Origin: Pseudomonas asuensis
GTDB taxonomy: Bacteria; Pseudomonadota; Gammaproteobacteria; Pseudomonadales; Pseudomonadaceae
Assembly (NCBI RefSeq): GCF_014646755.1
Contig: NZ_BMNW01000013.1
Coordinates: 1-64,000 of the forward strand
Direction of reading: 5' to 3'
DNA: 64,000 nt
Shown: positions 10,110 to 19,116 of the stretch, piece by piece
Position numbering within the stretch: the stretch's first letter is position 1
Layout of the letters: each line of letters opens with the position of its first letter
Made by a program: the position numbers and the translations under genes
The notes under the pieces: generated by a model
What the model saw: only the letters and a program-made list of their open reading frames with translations
Told to the model about the DNA's origin: nothing
The model's database searches: none

Positions 10110-13100
10110 TCAAGCTTCAGCCAAAGCAACAGCTTCTTCGACATCAACGGCCACCAAACGCGAGCAGCCCGGTTCGTGCATCGTCACGCCCATCAGCTGA
10201 TCGGCCATTTCCATGGCGATCTTGTTGTGTGTGATATAGATGAATTGCACTTTTTCGGACATTTCCTTTACCAGCCGTGCGTAACGGCCAACATTGGCGT
10301 CGTCCAGAGGCGCATCTACTTCGTCAAGCATGCAGAATGGCGCAGGATTAAGCTGGAAAATCGCAAAAACCAATGCGATTGCCGTCAATGCCTTCTCACC
10401 ACCGGACAAGAGATGAATCGTGCTGTTCTTCTTGCCTGGTGGGCGCGCCATGATCGCAACCCCGGTATCGAGTAAATCTTCTCCCGTAAGTTCCAGATAA
10501 GCATGCCCGCCCCCAAAAACTTTTGGAAACAATGCCTGAAGGCCACTATTGATCTGGTCGAACGTTTCCTTGAAACGATTGCGAGTTTCGCGATCAATCT
10601 TGCGAATCACACTTTCAAGGGTATCCAATGCTTCGACAAGATCATCATTTTGCGCATCCAGGTAACGCTTGCGCTCGGACTGCTGCTGATACTCCTCAAT
10701 AGCGGCCAGGTTAATAGCGCCCAGGCGCTGAATACGCGCCGTAAGCGCTTCTAGCTGCGCTTCCCAGGCAGACTCAGTGGCGTCTTCAGGCAAGGTATCC
10801 ACAACGGTTTGCAGGTCGTAGCCATCCTCAAGCAGTTGCTCTTGAAGGGTTTTTCGGCGTACAGATAACCCTTGCCATTCAAGCCGTTGTTGCTCTATCT
10901 GACTGCGCAATACTTGCGCCTGCTGCTCAGCTTGCGTTCGGCGCCGCTCGGATTCTCGCAGCTCCCGATCCGCCTCTTCCAGAGCCATCCGCGCGGTCCT
11001 TAGCTCTTCGTCAACGCTCATGCGGCGCTCAAGCAACTCCTCAAGCTTCAGCCTGAGCTCCTCAATCGGTGCGGAACCTTCCTCCAGATTAAGGCTGAGC
11101 TGCTCGCGGCGCTCGTCAAGCCTTGCCGCCTGCAATAGAAGACGCTCAAGTGCCTGCTGTGTAGAGTCATGCTGTGCCCTGAGTGATCCCAGCCTTACGG
11201 CTAACTGATGAGCCTGCTCCTTGTGCTGCCTGGCTTCCTGACGCATACGATCCAATCGCTCGCGCAACATGTCTCGCTGAGCAATCAGCTCCTCCCGACG
11301 CTCGTTATCGGCTGCCATGGCATCAAGAGCATCCTGAAGACTCAACCGCGCCTCGCCGATCTGCCCGGTCTCGATCGCACGCTGCTCCGCCATCTCGGCC
11401 CGCTCGTCTTCAAGCCTCCGCCGGCGCAGACCAAGCTGCTCGGCTTTAGCCTGCCGTGCCGACAGTTGTGCCTTAACCTCACCTTGGCGGCGACCCTCCT
11501 CCTGTATGCGGCGGCGCACCGTCTCCCGGTTGCGCTCCAACGTTGCCAGGTGCTCCTGCGCGTCTTCGTATGCTCTCTGGCTGTCAGTCAATTGCTGCTC
11601 AAGCTGCTCACGCATTGCATGCAAGCGTTTAAGCTCTTGCCCACGCGCCAACACACCGCTTTCCGTCTCACTAGAACGCTGCACCCGCAGGAAATGGCGA
11701 GAGACCCAATACCCCTCGCGACTGATCAGGCTCTGCCCGTCAACGAGTCCCTCACGTTGTGCCAATGCCTCCTCAAGCGTTTCCACAGGAAAAACATTGC
11801 CCAACCAAGGCGAGAGATCATGAGACGCTTCGACTTTTTCCAGCAAGCTCCCAGGTTTGAGGGGCGTGGACCTTTCAGGCGTAACCAGCCGTAATTCACC
11901 CTGCTCGAATGCAGACAGATCGAGACCTGACAAGTCATCCAGGCAAACGGCCTGCAAATCGGCCCCCAGAACTGTCTCGATAGCTCTCTCCCAGCCTGAC
12001 TCAACCCGAATGCCCTCAGCCAGGCGGCTACGCTTATGTAAATCATGCAGGCGCATCCAGTTGCTTGCACCCTCTCCCGGGTTAAGCGCAGCCTGCTGCA
12101 GGGCCTCCAGAGAGGCGATGCGCCCCTCCAGTCGTTGCAGTTCACCTTGCGCCGTGGCTCGGCGGGTAGTCACTGCCTGCAATTGCTCTCGGCCAGCAAC
12201 AAGCTGCTCACCAACATCCGTCTCTTCCTGTGCAAGGTCCTCAAGAATCAGCTCGATGCCTGCCAGCTCTTCGCCCAATTCAAGCAATGCCGCGTCTTCA
12301 GGATCAGATGCCAGTTGCGCCAGCTCGTCACGCAGCCGTCGCTCACGCTCCATGAGGCGTTCCAAGCTCTGCTCCAGATGTCGAATACGAGACTGCTGAA
12401 CATCAGCCTCACGCTGGGGGGCTGCGCTGTGTTGGTTGAAGCCATCCCACTGCTGCTGCCAGGTCTGCATAGCGTGCTCGGACGCTTCCAGCGCAATAGC
12501 AGACTCCTCAGCAGCGGCGGCACTGATCTCTTGCTCAGGCTCAAGCATGGCCAGCTCTTCAGCCAATGTAGTGAGCAAGGTCTGATCATTGCCTAGATGC
12601 GCAGCCGTTTCCTCACGGGAGCGCTCAGCTTCCCGCAGATCATCCTGTAGCTGACGCAAACGCTGCTGTCCATGCTGGATACTTTGCTCGACTCGGGCGA
12701 TATCCCCGCCAACCGAATAGAAGCGACCCTGCACCTGATTGAAACGTTCGGACAACTCATGATGGCTGTCCCGCAGCCGCTCGATACTGGCATCAGCACT
12801 GCGCTGCTCGGCGACCAGTGCCTCAAGCGTTACCTCCTGGTTGCCAATCACCCGCTCACGCTGCTGCACCAGCACATCAAGATCACGCCAGCGAAGCGCT
12901 CCCAATTGAGCACGAAGCTGACGCTCTTCGGCCTTGTATTCCTGATACTTTTCAGCCGCCTGAGCCTGCCGATGCAAGCGCTCAAGCTGCCGCTCAAGCT
13001 CTTCGCGCAGGTCCGTCAGGCGCGCCAGGTTCTCTTGTGTACGGCGGATACGGCTTTCCGTTTCGCGACGGCGCTCCTTGTACTTAGAGATTCCGGCCGC

Positions 13101-13598
13101 TTCTTCGATGTAGTTGCGCAAATCTTCAGGGCGCGCCTCGATCAGCTTGGAGATCATCCCCTGCTCAATGATCGAATAACTGCGTGGTCCAAGCCCTGTA
13201 CCCAGGAAGATATCGGTAATGTCACGACGACGGCATTTGGTGCCGTTGAGAAAATAGGTATTCTGCGCGTCTCGAGTTACCCGCCGGCGAATGGATATTT
13301 CCGCGTAGCTGGCATACTCACCGACCAGAGAATTGTCCGAATTATCGAAAACTAACTCGATCGAGGCTTGAGTAACCGGTTTACGGCTGTTCGAGCCGTT
13401 AAAGATGACATCCGTCATCGACTCGCCGCGCAGGTTCTTTGCTGAGCTTTCGCCCATGACCCAGCGCACGGCATCGATAATGTTCGATTTGCCGCATCCG
13501 TTCGGCCCTATAACTGCCGACATATTGCTGGGGAAATTAACGGTTGTTGGGTCTACAAATGATTTGAAGCCCGCTAACTTGATGGATTTTAGCCGCAT
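10110..13598 (-). CDS. smc: Chromosome partition protein Smc
   Basis: A protein of 1162 residues. It has a Walker A in VIGPNGCGKSNIIDAVRW at the N-terminus, long coiled coils on both sides of a central hinge (about residues 500-640), and a C-terminal signature HLLSGGEKALTAIALVFAIF with Walker B FCMLDEVDAPLDDANV. This is the full SMC architecture: two molecules dimerise at the hinge and close an ATPase head to organise DNA. Gammaproteobacteria with Smc instead of MukB include the pseudomonads. The gene is divergent from the channel gene at 13682, with 83 bp between them. Confidence 0.97.
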   Translation of the reverse strand: MRLKSIKLAGFKSFVDPTTVNFPSNMSAVIGPNGCGKSNIIDAVRWVMGESSAKNLRGESMTDVIFNGSNSRKPVTQASIELVFDNSDNSLVGEYASYAEISIRRRVTRDAQNTYFLNGTKCRRRDITDIFLGTGLGPRSYSIIEQGMISKLIEARPEDLRNYIEEAAGISKYKERRRETESRIRRTQENLARLTDLREELERQLERLHRQAQAAEKYQEYKAEERQLRAQLGALRWRDLDVLVQQRERVIGNQEVTLEALVAEQRSADASIERLRDSHHELSERFNQVQGRFYSVGGDIARVEQSIQHGQQRLRQLQDDLREAERSREETAAHLGNDQTLLTTLAEELAMLEPEQEISAAAAEESAIALEASEHAMQTWQQQWDGFNQHSAAPQREADVQQSRIRHLEQSLERLMERERRLRDELAQLASDPEDAALLELGEELAGIELILEDLAQEETDVGEQLVAGREQLQAVTTRRATAQGELQRLEGRIASLEALQQAALNPGEGASNWMRLHDLHKRSRLAEGIRVESGWERAIETVLGADLQAVCLDDLSGLDLSAFEQGELRLVTPERSTPLKPGSLLEKVEASHDLSPWLGNVFPVETLEEALAQREGLVDGQSLISREGYWVSRHFLRVQRSSETESGVLARGQELKRLHAMREQLEQQLTDSQRAYEDAQEHLATLERNRETVRRRIQEEGRRQGEVKAQLSARQAKAEQLGLRRRRLEDERAEMAEQRAIETGQIGEARLSLQDALDAMAADNERREELIAQRDMLRERLDRMRQEARQHKEQAHQLAVRLGSLRAQHDSTQQALERLLLQAARLDERREQLSLNLEEGSAPIEELRLKLEELLERRMSVDEELRTARMALEEADRELRESERRRTQAEQQAQVLRSQIEQQRLEWQGLSVRRKTLQEQLLEDGYDLQTVVDTLPEDATESAWEAQLEALTARIQRLGAINLAAIEEYQQQSERKRYLDAQNDDLVEALDTLESVIRKIDRETRNRFKETFDQINSGLQALFPKVFGGGHAYLELTGEDLLDTGVAIMARPPGKKNSTIHLLSGGEKALTAIALVFAIFQLNPAPFCMLDEVDAPLDDANVGRYARLVKEMSEKVQFIYITHNKIAMEMADQLMGVTMHEPGCSRLVAVDVEEAVALAEA

Positions 13599-13681
13599 GT
13601 GCCCTTCCTTCGCGTGCCTTCATTACCCGCATGGCGAGAAGACACAAGGGCGTGATTTTAACATTAGAAGGAGTCTATGCC

Positions 13682-14518
13682 ATGGCCGACGCTCAGCGCC
13701 TGCGCCGACGTCTGGAGATTATCATCTTCCATTCCAATACCGTTCCGGGACGCTGGTTCGATGAAGCCCTCCTGTTTACCATCCTGGCCAGCCTGGTGGT
13801 GGTCATGCTTGATAGCGTGGCGGAGATCCATGCTAAATACGACGAAATATTGTCCCTGTGTGAATGGGCGTTTACCTTCCTGTTCACCATCGAATACCTG
13901 TTAAGGCTATACAGCGCACGAAAGCCTGCGAAGTATGCCTTCAGCTTTTTCGGCATAGTGGACTTGCTGGCGATACTGCCCAGCTTTATTGCGCTCTTTG
14001 TGCCTAGCGCTCAATACTTGCTGGTGATCCGTATCCTGCGCCTGCTCAGGATATTCAGGATTCTAAAGTTGCGTCAGTACCTGAATCAGGCCAACTTTCT
14101 GGTGACGGCATTAAGAGGTAGTCGGCAAAAGATCATTGTCTTCCTGCTCAGTGTTCTGACGATGGTGACGCTATTCGGCTCACTGATGTACGTAGTGGAA
14201 GGACCGGAAAATGGCTACACCAGCATTCCCAAAAGTATCTATTGGGCGATCGTGACGCTGACAACCGTAGGATTTGGCGACATGGTTCCGCAAACTGCTC
14301 TAGGTCAGGCCATCGCCAGCATCGTCATGATCAGTGGCTACTCGATCATTGCAGTACCCACCGGTATCTTTACCGCTGAGCTTTCCAATGCCATTCGGGG
14401 CGAGAACAGCATTCTTAAACCATGCGGAACCTGCGGCAAGGAGCTTCATGAAGCCCAGGCCTCATTTTGCAGCCGTTGTGGAAACTCGCTTTATAAACGA
14501 GCCGTAATACCGGAATAA
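13682..14518 (+). CDS. Voltage-gated-type potassium channel with C-terminal zinc ribbon
   Basis: A protein of 278 residues with six membrane helices of the voltage-gated cation channel fold. The S4-like helix has regularly spaced arginines (RILRLLRIFRILKLRQ), then a pore loop with the K+ filter TTVGFGDM (residues 194-201). After the last helix is a short tail with two CxxC pairs (C248/C251 and C263/C266; CGTCGKEL, CSRCGNS) that looks like a zinc ribbon. The start at 13682 is preferred because AAGGAG precedes it; a longer reading has no such signal. Physiological role unknown. Confidence 0.88.
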   Translation: MADAQRLRRRLEIIIFHSNTVPGRWFDEALLFTILASLVVVMLDSVAEIHAKYDEILSLCEWAFTFLFTIEYLLRLYSARKPAKYAFSFFGIVDLLAILPSFIALFVPSAQYLLVIRILRLLRIFRILKLRQYLNQANFLVTALRGSRQKIIVFLLSVLTMVTLFGSLMYVVEGPENGYTSIPKSIYWAIVTLTTVGFGDMVPQTALGQAIASIVMISGYSIIAVPTGIFTAELSNAIRGENSILKPCGTCGKELHEAQASFCSRCGNSLYKRAVIPE

Positions 14519-14570
14519 TGCACGCCTTTTAGAGCGGGACGCTCTGCTAACAATCGATAAGAGAAATACC

Positions 14571-15566
14571 ATGAAGAAACATCTGTTCGCTCCACTGCTG
14601 GCTGCAGGTCTATTCCTGGGAGGCGCAGCGCAGGCGGCGCCCTTGCTAAACGTTTCCTATGACGTGATGCGTGATTTTTATAAGGAATATAACCCTGCCT
14701 TCCAGAAGCACTGGAAGGAAACGCATGACCAGAACATAACCATTCAGATGTCTCATGGTGGCTCAAGCAAACAGGCTCGCGCGGTGATCGATGGCTTACC
14801 GGCAGATGTCATTACCATGAACCAGGCAACGGATATCAATGCCCTGGCCGACAATGGCGGGTTGATTCCCAAGAACTGGGCCGAGCGCCTGCCTAACAAC
14901 AGCGCCCCTTTTACCTCTGCGACTGTCTTTATCGTTCGCAAGGGTAATCCCAAGGGCATCAAGGACTGGCCCGACCTGGTCAAGGACGGCACTGAAGTCA
15001 TCATCCCAAACCCCAAGGTTACGGGTAATGGACGTTACTCTTACCTTTCTGCCTGGGGTTACGTAATGAAAACCGGGGGCGATGAAGCCAAGGCCAAAGC
15101 GTTCGTAGGCGAGCTGTTCAAGCATGTCCCCGTATTGGATACCGGCGGCCGTGCTGCCACTACAACGTTCATGCAAAACCAGATTGGTGATGTTCTGCTG
15201 ACGTTTGAAAACGAAGCAGAAATGATCGCGCGTGAATTCGGTCGCGGCAATTTCGAAGTGATCTACCCAAGCGTATCAGCCGAGGCTGAGCCGCCTGTCA
15301 CGGTAGTCGACAAAGTTGTCGACAAGAAAGGCTCACGCGAAGTAGCTGAGGGTTATCTCATGTATCTCTGGTCGGACGAAGGCCAGCGCATCGCAGCTGA
15401 TAACTATCTACGCCCGCGTAATGCTGCAGTTCTGGCCCAGTACCAGGACCGCTTTCCAAAGGTAGACTTTTTCTCGGTCGAGCAATTGTTTGGTGACTGG
15501 CGCACCGTGCAAAAAACACACTTTGCTGATGGCGGCGTGTTTGATCAGATCTACGCCCCTCACTGA
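14571..15566 (+). CDS. sbp: Periplasmic sulfate-binding protein
   Basis: A protein of 331 residues with a signal peptide (LLAAGLFLGGAAQA, cut before APLLNVSYDV) and the Sbp/CysP hallmark SYDVMRDFYKEYNPAF. QMSHGGSSKQARAVIDG lines the sulfate pocket, and NPKVTGNGRYSYLSAWG is also typical. It delivers sulfate or thiosulfate to CysTWA, whose genes are not nearby, so this is a stand-alone binding protein. It sits 52 bp after the channel gene and ends in a clear terminator shared with nfuA. Confidence 0.92.
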   Translation: MKKHLFAPLLAAGLFLGGAAQAAPLLNVSYDVMRDFYKEYNPAFQKHWKETHDQNITIQMSHGGSSKQARAVIDGLPADVITMNQATDINALADNGGLIPKNWAERLPNNSAPFTSATVFIVRKGNPKGIKDWPDLVKDGTEVIIPNPKVTGNGRYSYLSAWGYVMKTGGDEAKAKAFVGELFKHVPVLDTGGRAATTTFMQNQIGDVLLTFENEAEMIAREFGRGNFEVIYPSVSAEAEPPVTVVDKVVDKKGSREVAEGYLMYLWSDEGQRIAADNYLRPRNAAVLAQYQDRFPKVDFFSVEQLFGDWRTVQKTHFADGGVFDQIYAPH

Positions 15567-15582
15567 TCAAAGCCTGAAACAA

Positions 15583-15608
15583 AAAAGGCGGCCCATAGGC
15601 CGCCTTTT
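15583..15608. terminator. Bidirectional intrinsic terminator between sbp and nfuA
   Basis: Arms AAAAGGCGGCC and GGCCGCCTTTT around loop CATA, with A and T runs on the two sides, so it can end both converging transcripts. Confidence 0.92.
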
Positions 15609-15625
15609 CTTTTCGCAAAAACCTA

Positions 15626-16210
15626 TCAGTAATAGGCGTTTTCGCGATTGGTATGGTCCGTTACGTCACGAACGCCTTTCAGGTCTGGAATGCGCTCAAT
15701 CAGGGTGCGCTCGACACCATCCTTCAATGTCAGGTCAACCTGACCGCAACCCTGGCAACCACCGCCAAAACGCAATACGGCAATGCCGTCTTCCACTACA
15801 TCAACAAGACTCACCATACCACCATGGCTGGCCAAGCCGGGATTGATTTCAGTCTGGAGGTAATAGTTGATACGTTCGTTGATCGGGCTGTCTTCACTGA
15901 TCATCGGCACTTTGGCATTAGGCGCCTTGATGGTCAGCTGACCACCCATGCGATCCTGCGCATAGTCCACGATTGCATCTTCCAGGAAGGGCTCGCTGAT
16001 CGCATCGATCCAGGCGGTAAAATCTTTCAAGTCAAACGACGTATCTTCCGGCTTCTGCTCGCCTGGCTTGCAGTAGGCGATACAGGTCTCGGCGTATTGG
16101 GTTCCCGGCTGCGTGATGAAAACACGAATGCCGATACCGGGAGTGTTTTGCTTTTCAAGCAGGCCAGCCAGGTAATCCTGGGCGGCTTCAGTAATGGTGA
16201 TAGCGCTCAT
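15626..16210 (-). CDS. nfuA: Fe-S biogenesis protein NfuA
   Basis: A protein of 194 residues with two domains: an N-terminal degenerate A-type scaffold domain (residues about 1-95) and a C-terminal Nfu domain with the CxxC cluster site [14 protein letters not shown] near residue 150. A homodimer holds a [4Fe-4S] cluster across two CxxC motifs and passes it to apo-proteins, notably under oxidative stress or iron limitation. Start and length match the family. Confidence 0.96.
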   Translation of the reverse strand: MSAITITEAAQDYLAGLLEKQNTPGIGIRVFITQPGTQYAETCIAYCKPGEQKPEDTSFDLKDFTAWIDAISEPFLEDAIVDYAQDRMGGQLTIKAPNAKVPMISEDSPINERINYYLQTEINPGLASHGGMVSLVDVVEDGIAVLRFGGGCQGCGQVDLTLKDGVERTLIERIPDLKGVRDVTDHTNRENAYY

Positions 16211-16429
16211 TTCTACTCCTCGCTTACCTGGGCGCAGTGTACGCCAGAGCGGGTCACGGTTAAAGACTTACTAGTTTAGTAGGATAAATGGCACCTTTGC
16301 CGGATTCTTTCAAGTCCGGCTGGTCGCCAAATCATGGACAAAACTTTTACCAGGCAGGGGAATCACATCTGGGCAGGCCCCACCAGAGGGCCACCCTAGA
16401 TGGACCGTGAAGCTTAAGAGGAATGCCCC

Positions 16430-16969
16430 ATGCTGACCAGCCAACCTTTTCTAACTGATATAGAAACTATTCGCCAACGGGCCCGCCAACATATTGAAGA
16501 CGGCCCGGTAACTGAAGGGTATAGCGCTGACCGCGATACCATCATCAAACTTCTTAATGACTCACTTGCCACCGAGATTGTGTGCACGCTGCGTTACAAG
16601 CGCCATTACTTCATGGCTACTGGCATCAAAGCCAGTGTTGCAGCGGCCGAATTTCAAGAGCATGCTACCCAGGAGCAGGAGCACGCTGATCGCCTGGCCG
16701 AGCGTATCGTACAATTGGGTGGCGAGCCTGATTTCAACCCGGAAGGCCTGCTTACCCGCTCCCATGCGCAGTATGCCGAAGGCCATGATCTGCGCGACAT
16801 GATCAAAGAAGACCTGATTGCCGAGCGCATCGCCATCGACACCTACCGCGAGATCGTGCAATACATTGGCGATAAAGATCCAACCACACGACGCATCTTC
16901 GAAGACATTCTTGCCCAGGAAGAAGAACATGCCGACGATATGGCAGGGTTACTACAAGGTTTGGATTGA
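16430..16969 (+). CDS. Ferritin-like/bacterioferritin-family protein
   Basis: A protein of 179 residues with a four-helix ferritin-like fold. Iron-site residues are visible as E in NDSLATEIVCTLRYKRHY, EHATQEQEHADRLAERI, AERIAIDTYREI and LAQEEEHADDMAGLL, the ExxH pattern of a di-iron centre. It is distinct from classic Bfr, which binds haem through a Met I cannot assign here. Likely an iron oxidation/storage or DNA-protection protein. The gene is monocistronic with a strong terminator. Confidence 0.82.
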   Translation: MLTSQPFLTDIETIRQRARQHIEDGPVTEGYSADRDTIIKLLNDSLATEIVCTLRYKRHYFMATGIKASVAAAEFQEHATQEQEHADRLAERIVQLGGEPDFNPEGLLTRSHAQYAEGHDLRDMIKEDLIAERIAIDTYREIVQYIGDKDPTTRRIFEDILAQEEEHADDMAGLLQGLD

Positions 16970-16982
16970 TTAAAGCACTAAC

Positions 16983-17013
16983 AAAAAGCCCGCCTTGAAC
17001 CGCGGGCTTTTTT
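16983..17013. terminator. Bidirectional intrinsic terminator
   Basis: Arms AAAAAGCCCGC and GCGGGCTTTTT around an 8-base loop. It lies between the ferritin-like gene and the converging diguanylate cyclase gene. Confidence 0.92.
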
Positions 17014-17023
17014 ATTGCTCGAC

Positions 17024-17977
17024 TCAAGCGCCGGAATAGACCGTTACCTGATTGCGACCATTACGCTTGGACTGGTAAAGCGCCTGATCGGCACGCTCCA
17101 GCAAGACCTCATGGCTTTCTACAGGCTGACTCAAATCAGCAATCCCCAAGCTGATCGTAAAGGTAATGACCTTACCCTCATGCTCTACCTTCAACTGCTC
17201 TGCCTGCTGGCGTAAGCGCTCTGCGAAGATTTGAGCACCGCTATAAGGCGTGTCGGGCATCAGAATGACGAACTCCTCCCCACCATAACGCCCTGCTCTG
17301 TCAGTTGCCCGAATATGACCATTAATCAGGTTGGCCAACGCCTGGATGACCTTATCGCCTCCCGGATGACCATAGGTGTCATTGATCTTCTTGAAATGAT
17401 CAATATCAAGAATCACCAGCCCGACATTGCAGCGATAACGCAAATGACGCGCAAACTCATGCTTCAGGCATTCATCCCAATAGCCACGATTAAACAACCC
17501 GGTCAGCCGGTCCGTTCGTGACAACTGCTCCAACTGGCCATTGACCGACTGAAGCTGGCGCGTATTGGTCGCTACCCGCGTCACGTCGTAAATAATGATG
17601 CCGATGTAGCCCACCCCGCCCCGCGTGTCGCGCAGAGGCAGAATAGTGACATTCTGGTACATATAGTCTTCCAGCCCTGTGATGGGCTGGTAAGTCTTGA
17701 ACTTGACCAGATAGGGCCGCTGTTCCCAGATAGTAAACATTGGCGTTCCCAACATGGCCACGCCTTCTACCTTGTAACGGAACCAGTCTTCATCCATTTC
17801 GGGAAAAAGTGAAAAGACCGGCTTGCCCTGCGCATCACTCGGAACGATCCCCGAATGGTTTTCCATGAAACTGTTCCAGACTTCCACTTCATACTTGCGA
17901 TTGATCACCAACACACCAACATCGATGTGCTGCACGATATCCAGCATCCAGTGAAGATCGTCGAGTTCGATCGCCAT
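17024..17977 (-). CDS. PAS-GGDEF diguanylate cyclase
   Basis: A protein of 317 residues. The N-terminal PAS-like sensor (about 1-130; IDVGVLVINRKYEVEVWNSFMENHSGI) is followed by a GGDEF domain. The active loop reads GGEEF, and an RATD motif stands exactly five residues before it, so the inhibitory c-di-GMP site (RxxD) is present. Substrate and metal residues (LDIDHFKKINDTYGHPGGD) are intact, so cyclic-di-GMP synthesis is expected. It starts 3 bp after the REC-CheX gene, indicating co-transcription and a probable shared pathway. Confidence 0.93.
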   Translation of the reverse strand: MAIELDDLHWMLDIVQHIDVGVLVINRKYEVEVWNSFMENHSGIVPSDAQGKPVFSLFPEMDEDWFRYKVEGVAMLGTPMFTIWEQRPYLVKFKTYQPITGLEDYMYQNVTILPLRDTRGGVGYIGIIIYDVTRVATNTRQLQSVNGQLEQLSRTDRLTGLFNRGYWDECLKHEFARHLRYRCNVGLVILDIDHFKKINDTYGHPGGDKVIQALANLINGHIRATDRAGRYGGEEFVILMPDTPYSGAQIFAERLRQQAEQLKVEHEGKVITFTISLGIADLSQPVESHEVLLERADQALYQSKRNGRNQVTVYSGA

Positions 17978-17980
17978 GTA

Positions 17981-18982
17981 TCAATCCATCATGTAATTGA
18001 TTTTATTAGTAAGCCGCTTGACCGAGTCCTCGGTAAACAGCAGCAGCAAATCAAAATGTATATCATGCCCCTCAAGGCTGTAGCTCACCTCAACAGCCAG
18101 GGTTTTTTTCCAACGCTGACGGTTGATCTGGATCAGGCTCTCAAGCGCAGTATGCTGCCCAAGGATCATGGGATGACCCTGAGAGAAACGAACGTCTATT
18201 TGCTCCGACAGACCGCTCAAGCAGGCGCCGATCAGAATACTCGCCAAGTCGAGTAGCATTTCCATCTGATCATTGTTTTGCGTACTGCCACCACGGAGCA
18301 ATGTCACCATGTCCTTGACTTCCGAATCATGGAAGATCAACAGGGCCTCTCCTGAAATGCCGTTACCAATGAACCCTTGGCAGACCGCCGTAACCCGGCT
18401 GCCGCGCTGCACATCAGCCAGCGCCATATGCAATTCACCGACCTCCAGAATATTGACGTTGGGAACCGGGAGCTGCACGAAAACGTTGAGTACCTTGGCC
18501 AACAGGGCTGCCGCACGGCCAATGGAAACGTTGACTACTTCGCGGAAGGCATCGCGAAAGTTGACCTCCGGATCAGGACGATCCTCTATAGCAGCGTCCC
18601 TGTTCGGTGCAGATGTGAGCAAATCATGCTTGAGCAACAGCGCCTTGAGCTGTTCGGCATCGGCTGGCTTCTTCAGAAAAGCAAGCGCTCCCAATTCCAA
18701 CACACGACGTATGGCCTCTTCCTGAACGTCACCCGAGACCACAATCACGCTGCAGTTGATATTTTCAGCCCGCATCGCCTGCAATGTCTGATAACCATCC
18801 ATGACCGGCATGGTCAGGTCCAACAACATCACCTTGACCTGCCCCTGACGCAGCACACTGAGTGCCTCGCTCCCATTAGTCGCCTGTGTTATGTCGACAG
18901 ACCATTCAGAAGGCAATGCACGAATCAGCTGCTTTCGTGCCATGGCAGAATCATCACAAACCAGTAGCGGGGTCGCAGTCAC
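17981..18982 (-). CDS. Response regulator fused to a CheC/CheX-type phosphatase domain
   Basis: A protein of 333 residues. Residues about 1-120 are a receiver domain with the acidic pair (LLVCDDSAM), phospho-acceptor Asp in VMLLDLTMPVMDG, and the conserved Lys in FLKKPADAEQL. The rest resembles CheC/CheX CheY-P phosphatases: a first helix EVVNVSIGRAAALLAKVLN keeps the E..N pair, while the second site reads LDLASILIGACLSGL, where Asn is replaced by Ser. At most one of the two usual sites therefore looks intact. It is the first gene of a unit with the diguanylate cyclase, suggesting that phosphorylation signals feed c-di-GMP output. Confidence 0.85.
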   Translation of the reverse strand: MTATPLLVCDDSAMARKQLIRALPSEWSVDITQATNGSEALSVLRQGQVKVMLLDLTMPVMDGYQTLQAMRAENINCSVIVVSGDVQEEAIRRVLELGALAFLKKPADAEQLKALLLKHDLLTSAPNRDAAIEDRPDPEVNFRDAFREVVNVSIGRAAALLAKVLNVFVQLPVPNVNILEVGELHMALADVQRGSRVTAVCQGFIGNGISGEALLIFHDSEVKDMVTLLRGGSTQNNDQMEMLLDLASILIGACLSGLSEQIDVRFSQGHPMILGQHTALESLIQINRQRWKKTLAVEVSYSLEGHDIHFDLLLLFTEDSVKRLTNKINYMMD

Positions 18983-19116
18983 AATCGATACTCATTAAAA
19001 AGGGAAGCGTCATTACTTGAAGATAGCTCATATATCAGATGACTAAAGCAGCCTTCGTGCCACCTGACAGCTTTGCTATCATCAGTTTTTTGTCGCTGTA
19101 ATCTGGATACCTGCCC

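Noticed and set aside
11208-11894. Rightward 228-codon frame inside smc
   Set aside because: It lies opposite the Smc coiled coil, whose repetitive Leu/Glu/Arg codons create open antisense frames.
14531-14545. Small hairpin AGAGCG/CGCTCT between the channel gene and sbp
   Set aside because: Only 6 bp and no T-run, so it is not called a terminator.
18983-19116. Possible cobalamin riboswitch before metH
   Set aside because: The leader is only 134 bp and no B12-box-like sequence or multi-helix fold was seen.
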